From Prevotella sp. UBA6387 (lineage in GTDB: Bacteria > Bacteroidota > Bacteroidia > Bacteroidales > Bacteroidaceae): a stretch of 15,541 bases of DNA. The stretch spans positions 1,323 to 16,863 of the forward strand of contig DJQL01000142.1 of assembly GCA_002437565.1 (NCBI GenBank), given 5' to 3'. A program made the translations under genes and the position numbers. This document shows, piece by piece, positions 1 to 6,308 of the stretch; position 1 is the stretch's first letter; each line of letters starts with the position of its first letter. The notes under the pieces were generated by a model that was given only the letters and a program-made list of their open reading frames with translations, was not told where the DNA came from and did not search any database.

Positions 1-760
1 ATCCCTTCTTTTCCGCTTCTTTCACTTTGCGGAACAGGTCTGAGGCGAACACAAGGTCGTTGAGTTGTTGGTTGGTGGCGTCCATCACCTCGTCCTTGGT
101 GCCCTGCCATTCCTTGTGCCCCTTATAGATAAAGACTATGTTCTCGCCAATACCCATCACGGAGTTCATGTCGTGAGTGTTGATGATAGTTGTTATGCCA
201 TACTCTTTTGTTATTCCCGACAAAAGCTCGTCTATGACGAGCGAGGTCTTTGGGTCAAGTCCGGAGTTTGGTTCATCGCAAAACAGGTATTTCGGGTTAA
301 GAACGATGGCACGAGCTATCGCCACGCGCTTTTGCATGCCGCCCGATATCTCGGCGGGATACTTGTTTTGCGCGTCGAGCAGGTTGACGCGCTCCAGGCA
401 CTCTTGTGCCCTTTTGTCTCGCTCGCGACTGTTCATGGGTGAGAACATGTCGAGCGGAAACCGCACGTTTTCCAAGACGGTGAGCGAATCGAATAGTGCT
501 GAGCCTTGAAACACCATTCCCATCTCGCGCCTTAGTTCCACCTTGGCCTTCTTGCTCATCGTGACGGTGTCTCTCCCGTCGAAGAGCACCTCGCCACTTG
601 TCGGTGTTAGCAAGCCTATGATGTTTTTCATCAGTACCGTCTTTCCCGATCCGCTCTGCCCGATTATGAGGTTTGTCTTTCCTGTCTCGAACGTGGTGTT
701 AATATCGTAGAGCACCGTCTTGTCACCGAAGCTCTTGGTCAAGTGTCTTATTTCTATCAT
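1..760 (-). CDS. mlaF: Mla-type phospholipid ABC transporter ATP-binding protein, 3' end cut by window edge
   Basis: This is the cytoplasmic ATPase of an MlaFE-type transporter, which moves phospholipids between inner and outer membrane in diderm bacteria. The 253 visible residues contain Walker A GQSGSGKT (34-41), a Q-loop in MVFQGSALFDSLTV (Gln85), an ISGGM signature (138-142), Walker B ending YLFCDEP (158-164) and the switch His196 in NTHD. The FQGSALFDSLTV stretch and the Met in SGGM are typical of MlaF rather than of importer ATPases. The frame is still open at base 2. Family members are about 250-270 residues, so only a few residues are probably missing. The start ATG (758-760) overlaps the stop of mlaE in an ATGA junction, so the two are translationally coupled. 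An mlaD-like MCE gene would be expected next, outside the window. Confidence 0.93.
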   Translation of the reverse strand, partial: MIEIRHLTKSFGDKTVLYDINTTFETGKTNLIIGQSGSGKTVLMKNIIGLLTPTSGEVLFDGRDTVTMSKKAKVELRREMGMVFQGSALFDSLTVLENVRFPLDMFSPMNSRERDKRAQECLERVNLLDAQNKYPAEISGGMQKRVAIARAIVLNPKYLFCDEPNSGLDPKTSLVIDELLSGITKEYGITTIINTHDMNSVMGIGENIVFIYKGHKEWQGTKDEVMDATNQQLNDLVFASDLFRKVKEAEKKG

Positions 761-1515
761 GACAGTAATTCAGTTAGGAAGACATCGGAAAACAGTATCA
801 GCACACTGGAGCATACCACGGCGTTGGTCGAAGCCGTGCCTACTTCCACAGAGCCTCCTTCGACCGTGTAGCCGAAATAAGAAGACACGCTGGAAATGAT
901 AAAAGCGAAAAACAGGCTCTTGATGATGCTCATCCACACGAACCATTGGTTAAATGCATGGTGCATGCCTGCGGTGAGGTCTTCTGGCGACATCATGTGG
1001 CCAACGAAAGCCGTGGCATAAGCGCCTATGATGCCCAGTGCCGATGAGAAAATGACGAGGAAAGGCATGATGGTGACCAGTCCTAATATCTTTGGCAAAA
1101 TGAGATAGGAGGCTGAGTTGACTCCCATTATGTCGAGAGCGTCTATCTGCTGTGTAACCCTCATGGTGCCAAGTTCTGACGCGATATTGGAACCAACCTT
1201 TCCTGAGAGAATTAAGCACATGATGGAAGAAGAGAATTCGAGTAGCATGATTTCTCGTGTCACGTAACCCGTCACCCAATGGGGCATCCATGGGCTTTGG
1301 ATGTTCACCTTCATCTGTATGCAGATTACGGCCCCGATGAAGAAGCTTATGAGCAACACTATGCCTATGGAGTCGATGCCGAGTTGAGACATTTCCTTTA
1401 CGTAGCGTTTGGCGAACATGCGCATGCGTTCCGGAATTGCGAACGTGCGCCCCATAAGTATGAGATAGCTGCCGAAAGTAGTGAGGTAACGGTGGGCTAA
1501 ACGTATTATGAACAT
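757..1515 (-). CDS. mlaE: MlaE-family phospholipid transporter permease
   Basis: This is the integral inner-membrane subunit of the Mla-type lipid transporter, partner of the MlaF ATPase encoded directly downstream. The 252-residue protein has an amphipathic N-terminus (RTFAIPERMRMF), then hydrophobic segments starting at IGIVLLISFFIGAVICIQ. The core is typical of the family: SGKVGSNIASELGTMRVTQQ, DALDIMG, and near the end SVSSYFGYTVEGGSVEVG. I chose the ATG at 1513-1515. A frame with a TTG start reaches up to 1593, but that TTG coincides with the -33 element of the likely promoter, and the usual family length (about 245-255) fits the shorter form. An AAGGA sequence lies 5 bases before the chosen ATG. 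The gene is first in a minus-strand operon with mlaF. Confidence 0.93.
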   Translation of the reverse strand: MFIIRLAHRYLTTFGSYLILMGRTFAIPERMRMFAKRYVKEMSQLGIDSIGIVLLISFFIGAVICIQMKVNIQSPWMPHWVTGYVTREIMLLEFSSSIMCLILSGKVGSNIASELGTMRVTQQIDALDIMGVNSASYLILPKILGLVTIMPFLVIFSSALGIIGAYATAFVGHMMSPEDLTAGMHHAFNQWFVWMSIIKSLFFAFIISSVSSYFGYTVEGGSVEVGTASTNAVVCSSVLILFSDVFLTELLS

Positions 1516-1559
1516 GCTTTTCCTTAATAATATGTGTGAGAGAGTACCCAAATATGTGT

Positions 1560-1593
1560 GCAAAAGTACCCAAAATCCATTTAAAAACTGCAA
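1560..1593 (-). promoter_or_regulatory. Bacteroidota-type promoter for mlaE-mlaF
   Basis: On the minus strand TACTTTTGC (1568 down to 1560) matches the -7 consensus TAnnTTTG. A TTG (1593-1591) lies 22 bases upstream of it, as expected for the -33 element. Transcription would begin roughly 5-8 bases past the box, giving a leader of about 40 bases before the ATG at 1515. No start site has been mapped; this is a motif match. Confidence 0.65.
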
Positions 1594-1642
1594 TTTAGTG
1601 GAGAGTTTTTCCCTTACACGTCGTTATTATTCCTTTTTTTAT

Positions 1643-1650
1643 TAATTTTG
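1643..1650 (+). promoter_or_regulatory. Likely -7 box of the lptB promoter
   Basis: TAATTTTG matches the Bacteroidota -7 consensus TAnnTTTG and ends 29 bases before the lptB ATG. I see no convincing TTG -33 element at the right distance, so this promoter may be weaker or activator-dependent. It supports the upstream lptB start at 1680. Confidence 0.5.
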
Positions 1651-1679
1651 TGGCAAAATATACAGCATAAGCTACAGAT

Positions 1680-2588
1680 ATGCCAGAAGATATTATTCAG
1701 CAACAGCAATACAACGGGCAAGAACAAGCCATTGCCAATGGGCAAGCAGTTGAACAGCTTGATGATATGCTCATGGAGCGGTTGCCACGCCAAGAGCTTC
1801 ATACAAAAGGATTGGTGAAACGTTATGGGCGCCGCACCGTTGCCGACCATGTGTCGTTCAACGTCAAGCAAGGTGAGATAGTGGGATTGCTGGGGCCTAA
1901 CGGTGCTGGTAAGACTACCTCGTTTTACATGACCACGGGTCTTATCATCCCAAATGAAGGTCATGTGTACATTGATGACAAGGAAATTACCGACTTCCCT
2001 GTGTATAAGCGTGCTCGCGCCGGCATTGGCTATTTGCCACAGGAGGCGAGCGTGTTCCGCAAGATGTCGGTAGAGGACAATATCATGTCGGTGTTGGAGA
2101 TGACCAAGCTCACTCATCAGCAACAACTTGAAAAGCTTGAGAGCCTTATAGCCGAGTTCCGTTTGCAGAAGGTGCGCAAAAACATGGGCGACCGCCTGTC
2201 GGGTGGTGAGCGCCGTCGCACTGAGATTGCGCGTTGTCTGGCCATAGACCCGAAGTTCATAATGCTCGATGAGCCGTTCGCAGGAGTAGACCCTATTGCC
2301 GTGGAGGATATTCAACACATTGTTTGGCGACTGAAATACCGCAATATAGGCATCCTTATCACCGACCATAACGTGCAGGAGACGTTGTCCATAACCGACC
2401 GTGCCTATCTGCTCTTTGAGGGGCGCATCCTGTTTCAGGGACTGCCAGAAGAACTGTCGGAAAACAAGATTGTACGAAAGAACTATCTCTCCGACAACTT
2501 CGTGTATCGCAAGTTCCAGTCCAATGAGGATGACCGCGCATTCGCCGCACAGGCACGCAGCCAGCTGCTCAAGGAAATAGGCATGTAG
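1680..2588 (+). CDS. lptB: LPS export ABC transporter ATP-binding protein LptB
   Basis: LptB is the cytoplasmic ATPase that, with LptF and LptG, extracts lipopolysaccharide from the inner membrane and drives it along the Lpt bridge. The 302-residue protein shows Walker A GPNGAGKT (72-79), Q-loop Gln121 in YLPQEASVFRKMSVEDN, signature LSGGE (173-177), Walker B FIMLDE (193-198) and switch His230. GPNGAGKTTSFYM, QEASVFRK and the tail ending in KNYLSDNF are characteristic of LptB. The first 40 or so residues, rich in Gln and acidic residues, are an extension over E. coli LptB (241 residues). Starting at Met30 or Met32 would shorten it, but neither has a visible ribosome binding site, and the -7 box at 1643 places transcription just before the first ATG. 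It is transcribed divergently from mlaE. Confidence 0.95.
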   Translation: MPEDIIQQQQYNGQEQAIANGQAVEQLDDMLMERLPRQELHTKGLVKRYGRRTVADHVSFNVKQGEIVGLLGPNGAGKTTSFYMTTGLIIPNEGHVYIDDKEITDFPVYKRARAGIGYLPQEASVFRKMSVEDNIMSVLEMTKLTHQQQLEKLESLIAEFRLQKVRKNMGDRLSGGERRRTEIARCLAIDPKFIMLDEPFAGVDPIAVEDIQHIVWRLKYRNIGILITDHNVQETLSITDRAYLLFEGRILFQGLPEELSENKIVRKNYLSDNFVYRKFQSNEDDRAFAAQARSQLLKEIGM

Positions 2589-2674
2589 AATGCTTTTTGT
2601 TCGACAAACTAATTGTTACCGTTAAAAAAACACATTTTATCGTTTATATATTAGGCACTTTCGTTAAATAGCAC

Positions 2675-2682
2675 TAACTTTG
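2675..2682 (+). promoter_or_regulatory. Likely -7 box of the tig promoter
   Basis: TAACTTTG, followed by C, matches TAnnTTTG and lies 65 bases before the trigger factor ATG. The -33 region has no clear TTG (a TTAGG sits about 21 bases upstream). The 159-base gap after lptB shows no convincing terminator, so some read-through from lptB is possible. Confidence 0.5.
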
Positions 2683-2747
2683 CAATCCGATTGTGCTTTA
2701 ACAGTCTACAAGGCAGATACATAACAATAAAACAGAAATAAAAGACA

Positions 2748-4109
2748 ATGAAAGTATCATTCGATTGCCCCGATAAAATCAACGGTCTACTGACCGTTAC
2801 CATCGAGGAGGACGACTTCAAGAACGATGTTGAGAAAGAACTGAAGAACTACCGCAAGCGCGCTAATGTGCCTGGTTTCCGTCCTGGCATGGTGCCAATG
2901 GGACTTATCCGCCGTCAGTATGGCAATGCCGTGAAGATGGACGTGGTGAACAACAAACTCTCAGAGGAAGTTAATAAGTATATCCAGGACAATAAGATCA
3001 ATATGCTAGGCATGCCTTTGGGCTCAGAGAAGCAGCAGCCTGTTGACCTTGAGAAGGATGCGCCTTACACTTTCATGTTCGACATTGCCGTGGCGCCAGA
3101 GTTTGACATCGAGCTTTCCGACAAGGACGCCATCGACTACTACGACATCACTGTCGACGACAAGCTCGTTGACCAGCAGGTAGACGGCTTCGCCTCTCGT
3201 TTTGGAGCTTACCAGAAGGCAGAGGAGTATAAGGAGGGCGACGTGCTTAAGGGCGACCTTCGTGAGCTCGACGCTGACGGCAACACCAAGGAAGGCGGCG
3301 TCGAGGTGGAGGGTGCTACCGTGATGCCACAGTATCTCAAGGATGACGATCAGAAGAAGCTCTTCGAGGGTGCCAAGGCTGGCGATATCATCACCTTCAA
3401 TCCTTACAAGGCTTATGCCGGTGGGGTTGAGGTGGCTACACTTCTTAAGGTGGAGCGCGACAAGAGAGACCAGTACCAGGGAGACTTCAGTTATCAGATC
3501 ACAGAGGTGCAGCACTTCGAAAAGCACGCTGTGGATCAGGAACTGTTCGACCAGGTGTTTGGAAAGGACGAGGTGAAAGACGAGAAGAGCTTCCGTGAGA
3601 AAATAGCTGAAGGCGTAAAGCAGCAGCTTGCTACTGATGAGGACTTCCGTTTCTTGCAGGATCTTCGCAAGTACGTCGAGGAGAAAGTTGGCCAACTTAC
3701 ATATCCGGATGCACTTCTCAAGCGTGTGCTCAAGGAGAACAACAAGGATAAGGACGACGAGTTCATCAACAAGAACTATGAGGCAAGCCTCAAGGATCTC
3801 ACTTGGAGCCTTATCAAGAACAAACTCGCAGAAAAAGCCGAGGTCAAGGTTAATGACGACGACGTGAAGAATGTTGCCCGTGAGGTTGCTCGTGCCCAGT
3901 TCGCACAGTACGGCATGCAGAATGTCGGCGAGGAGTATGTTAACAATTATGCTGACGAACTGCTCAAGCAGCGTGACACGGTAAATCAATTTGCTGAGCG
4001 TGCAGTTGACGAGAAACTCGTGGCGGCCTTCAAGCCTGTGGTAAAACTGAATCACAAGGAAATTTCACTTGAGGATTTCAACAAGATGGTTACAGCCGAG
4101 CAAGCATAA
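2748..4109 (+). CDS. tig: Trigger factor, ribosome-associated chaperone
   Basis: Trigger factor binds near the ribosomal exit tunnel, shelters nascent chains and has a peptidyl-prolyl isomerase domain. At 453 residues it is slightly longer than E. coli Tig (432), as usual in Bacteroidota. The ribosome-docking signature GFRPGMVP is at residues 43-50, inside an N-terminal domain of about 115 residues. A diverged FKBP-like region follows (about 150-255), then a long charged helical C-terminal arm region. I recognise it mainly from the N-terminal signature, the overall architecture and its place upstream of clpP-clpX, a classic arrangement. A strong terminator 20 bases after the stop separates it from clpP, which has its own promoter. 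Lys, Asp and Glu are abundant, and the highly biased codons suggest strong expression. Confidence 0.93.
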   Translation: MKVSFDCPDKINGLLTVTIEEDDFKNDVEKELKNYRKRANVPGFRPGMVPMGLIRRQYGNAVKMDVVNNKLSEEVNKYIQDNKINMLGMPLGSEKQQPVDLEKDAPYTFMFDIAVAPEFDIELSDKDAIDYYDITVDDKLVDQQVDGFASRFGAYQKAEEYKEGDVLKGDLRELDADGNTKEGGVEVEGATVMPQYLKDDDQKKLFEGAKAGDIITFNPYKAYAGGVEVATLLKVERDKRDQYQGDFSYQITEVQHFEKHAVDQELFDQVFGKDEVKDEKSFREKIAEGVKQQLATDEDFRFLQDLRKYVEEKVGQLTYPDALLKRVLKENNKDKDDEFINKNYEASLKDLTWSLIKNKLAEKAEVKVNDDDVKNVAREVARAQFAQYGMQNVGEEYVNNYADELLKQRDTVNQFAERAVDEKLVAAFKPVVKLNHKEISLEDFNKMVTAEQA

Positions 4110-4129
4110 CATCTTATAAATATACAAAG

Positions 4130-4170
4130 AAGTCCCGTGCGCATGCAAGGTATGCACACGGGACTTTTTT
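4130..4170 (+). terminator. Rho-independent terminator after tig
   Basis: A 10-bp perfect stem, AAGTCCCGTG (4130-4139) with CACGGGACTT (4157-4166), is extended inward by GCAT/ATGC (4141-4144 with 4152-4155) past one mismatch, with a 7-base loop. A run of six T (4165-4170) follows directly. It lies 20 bases beyond the tig stop. Confidence 0.92.
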
Positions 4171-4223
4171 GTTGTGTGAAATCTGCTTTTTTTGTCCTTA
4201 AAATAAAAAAAACAAGGAATTGA

Positions 4224-4254
4224 TTTGTTTTTTATGGGGAAATGGTTATCTTTG
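4224..4254 (+). promoter_or_regulatory. Bacteroidota-type promoter for clpP-clpX
   Basis: TTTG (4224-4227) and TATCTTTG (4247-4254) are separated by 19 bases, an excellent match to the -33/-7 consensus. Transcription would start near 4261, leaving a leader of about 115 bases. This argues against translation from the in-frame ATG at 4220, which lies upstream of the expected transcript. Confidence 0.72.
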
Positions 4255-4277
4255 TAAAACAAAAGGCGTGGCAAATA

Positions 4278-4341
4278 GTGTCCAAGAATGTTCTGCTTGG
4301 CACAGGGTTTGTCCTTTAATGAACTGTCATGGGGTGTCCCC
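4278..4341 (+). promoter_or_regulatory. Structured 5' leader of clpP (two small hairpins)
   Basis: The predicted leader (about 4261-4375) contains two foldable elements. One pairs GTG-T-CCAAG (4278-4286) with CTTGGCAC (4296-4303) around a 9-base loop, leaving one bulged T. The other pairs GGGG (4331-4334) with CCCC (4338-4341) around a 3-base loop, and sits in a run of seven C (4338-4344). Neither is followed by a T-run, so they are not terminators. I recognise no known riboswitch or RNA-thermometer class; a role in clpP expression is inference. Confidence 0.3.
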
Positions 4342-4375
4342 CCCTTGGTTCGTTAATATAAAACAGAAGAAAAAC

Positions 4376-5041
4376 ATGAATAACGATTTTAGAAAATTCG
4401 CTACGCGAAAATTAGGAATGGATGGCTTGGTGCTCGATGATGTGGTTAAGGCGCAGCAGCAGTATCTTAATCCATATATCCTTGAGGAGCGTCAGCTCAA
4501 TGTCACCCAGATGGACGTGTTCTCCCGTCTTATGATGGATCGCATCATCTTCCTTGGCACGGAGATTGACGATTACACGGCAAACACGCTTCAGGCTCAG
4601 TTGCTCTATCTCGATTCAGTGGATAATGGCAAAGACATCTCCATTTATGTCAACTCTCCTGGTGGCTCTGTCACCGCGGGTCTCGGCATCTACGATACCA
4701 TGCAATTTATCACTTCTGATGTCGCTACCATCTGCACGGGTATGGCAGCTTCTATGGCCGCTGTGCTTCTCGTGTCGGGTCAGGAAGGTAAGCGTTCCGC
4801 CCTTCCTCATAGCCGCGTTATGATTCACCAGCCCCTTGGCGGTGTTCAAGGTCAGGCTTCCGACATAGAGATTGAGGCAAAGGAAATACTAAAGTTCAAG
4901 AAAGAGCTTTACACGATTATCTCTGAACATTCGCATCAGCCTTACGACAAGGTGTACAAGGACTCTGACCGCAACTACTGGATGACGGCTGAAGAAGCGA
5001 AAGAGTATGGCATGATTGACCAGGTATTGAAGAAAAAATAA
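4376..5041 (+). CDS. clpP: ATP-dependent Clp protease proteolytic subunit ClpP
   Basis: ClpP forms the barrel-shaped serine peptidase that degrades proteins unfolded by ClpX, encoded immediately after it. The 221-residue protein carries the nucleophile Ser126 in TGMAAS, His151 in VMIHQP, the oxyanion-loop region NSPGGSV (93-99), and the handle region QASDIEIEAKEI. The acidic triad position is unusual: aligned with E. coli ClpP on the shared LSAPEAVEYG / MTAEEAKEYG stretch, E. coli Asp171 corresponds to Asn200 here (codon AAC, 4973-4975). Neighbouring Asp196 and Asp198 are not at that position. I chose the ATG at 4376. The frame opens at 4220, but that extension lies partly upstream of the likely transcription start and the family length fits 221. 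The stop abuts the clpX ATG. Confidence 0.96.
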   Translation: MNNDFRKFATRKLGMDGLVLDDVVKAQQQYLNPYILEERQLNVTQMDVFSRLMMDRIIFLGTEIDDYTANTLQAQLLYLDSVDNGKDISIYVNSPGGSVTAGLGIYDTMQFITSDVATICTGMAASMAAVLLVSGQEGKRSALPHSRVMIHQPLGGVQGQASDIEIEAKEILKFKKELYTIISEHSHQPYDKVYKDSDRNYWMTAEEAKEYGMIDQVLKKK

Positions 5042-6277
5042 ATGAAAAAGAAGACTTGCAGCTTTTGTGGCCGTACTGAGGATCAAGTTAAGCTGCTCAT
5101 TACGGGCATCAACGGTTTTATTTGCGAGGATTGCGCGAAACAGGCTTACCAAATAGCCGAGCAGACTGGCGTCTTTGGAAATGAACAACAAGAGGCAGAA
5201 CCGTATCGTCCCAAGAAGAAAGTGCCAAAGCCTGTGGAAATAAAGAAATATCTTGACGAGTATGTCATTGGGCAGGATGAGGCAAAACGATATCTTTCGG
5301 TGGCAGTGTACAACCACTATAAGCGACTTCAGCAGCCCGCTACCGATGATGGCGTGGAGATAGAGAAGAGCAACATTATAATGGTTGGGTCTACTGGTAC
5401 GGGCAAGACCCTCTTGGCACGTACCATTGCGCGTCTTCTCGACGTGCCTTTCACTATCGTCGATGCCACGGTGTTCACTGAGGCCGGATATGTGGGCGAG
5501 GACGTCGAAAGCATCCTGTCGCGCTTGCTTCAGGTTGCCAACTATAACGTGTCGGCGGCAGAACGAGGCATCGTTTTCATCGACGAGATTGACAAGATTG
5601 CCCGAAAGGCTGACAATCCATCCATTACGCGCGATGTGAGTGGCGAGGGTGTGCAGCAATCATTGCTCAAGCTCCTTGAGGGGACTATGGTCAACGTGCC
5701 GCCACAGGGCGGGCGTAAACACCCTGATCAGGAGTACATACATGTAGACACAAAAAACATCTTGTTCATTTGCGGTGGAGCCTTCGATGGCATTGAGCGC
5801 AAGATAGCGCAGCGACTCAATACGCATGTGGTGGGTTACAACTCTGTGCAAAACGCTCGCAATGTAGACAAGAAAGATTTGATGAAGTATATCGTGCCTC
5901 AGGATTTAAAGTCTTTTGGTCTTATTCCTGAGCTCATCGGCCGTCTGCCAGTACTCACGTATCTTAACCCTCTCGACAAGGAGGCATTGCGCCGCATTCT
6001 CGTGGAGCCGAAAAACTCTATAGTGAAGCAGTATACAAAACTCTTCGCCATGGATGGCATAGCTCTCACGTTCGATGACGAATGTCTTGATTATATAGTT
6101 GACAAGGCGTTGGAATATAAACTTGGTGCCCGTGGACTGCGCTCCATCGTTGAGGCCATCATCATGGATGCCATGTATGAGATACCATCCAAGCGAGTGA
6201 AGAAGTTCAACGTGACGCTCGACTATGCCAAGAAGCAGCTTGACAAGGCGCACTTGCAGAAGTTGGAGTCTGCTTGA
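5042..6277 (+). CDS. clpX: ATP-dependent Clp protease ATP-binding subunit ClpX
   Basis: ClpX is the hexameric AAA+ unfoldase that recognises tagged or specific proteins and threads them into ClpP. The 411-residue protein has the N-terminal zinc-binding domain with Cys6, Cys9, Cys28 and Cys31, Walker A GSTGTGKT (116-123), pore-1 loop GYVG (149-152), Walker B VFIDEID (178-184) and a sensor-2 motif GARGLR near the C-terminus. The loop that docks on ClpP usually reads IGF or LGF; here the equivalent appears to be VGY in THVVGYNS. The ATG follows the clpP stop with no gap, so the pair is co-transcribed and likely made in proportion. All catalytic motifs look intact. Confidence 0.97.
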   Translation: MKKKTCSFCGRTEDQVKLLITGINGFICEDCAKQAYQIAEQTGVFGNEQQEAEPYRPKKKVPKPVEIKKYLDEYVIGQDEAKRYLSVAVYNHYKRLQQPATDDGVEIEKSNIIMVGSTGTGKTLLARTIARLLDVPFTIVDATVFTEAGYVGEDVESILSRLLQVANYNVSAAERGIVFIDEIDKIARKADNPSITRDVSGEGVQQSLLKLLEGTMVNVPPQGGRKHPDQEYIHVDTKNILFICGGAFDGIERKIAQRLNTHVVGYNSVQNARNVDKKDLMKYIVPQDLKSFGLIPELIGRLPVLTYLNPLDKEALRRILVEPKNSIVKQYTKLFAMDGIALTFDDECLDYIVDKALEYKLGARGLRSIVEAIIMDAMYEIPSKRVKKFNVTLDYAKKQLDKAHLQKLESA

Positions 6278-6308
6278 CGCCATTTGACCATCCCTAAAAT
6301 GTGATTGT

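Noticed and set aside
1516..1593. N-terminal extension of MlaE from a TTG at 1593
   Set aside because: The TTG overlaps the -33 element and the -7 box lies inside the extension, so the transcript would start after it. The ATG at 1515 has an AAGGA and gives the usual family length.
1614..2369. 251-codon open frame antisense to lptB
   Set aside because: The opposite strand encodes a complete LptB with all ABC motifs, and the antisense product has no recognisable domain.
2596..2608. Small hairpin TTTGT-TCG-ACAAA after lptB as a terminator
   Set aside because: The stem is only 5 bp, A/T-rich and not followed by a T-run.
3024..4055. 343-codon open frame antisense to tig
   Set aside because: It is a codon-bias shadow: Lys, Glu and Asp codons of trigger factor read backwards give a Leu/Val-rich product. 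It has no promoter and no family resemblance.
4220..4375. 52-residue N-terminal extension of ClpP
   Set aside because: Its ATG lies at the -33 element, upstream of the predicted transcription start, and the translated extension has no resemblance to ClpP.
5387..5410. ClpX Walker A reads GSTGTGKT instead of GPTGSGKT
   Set aside because: The residue after the first Gly is variable in P-loops and all the required Gly, Lys and Thr are present, so no loss of function is implied.
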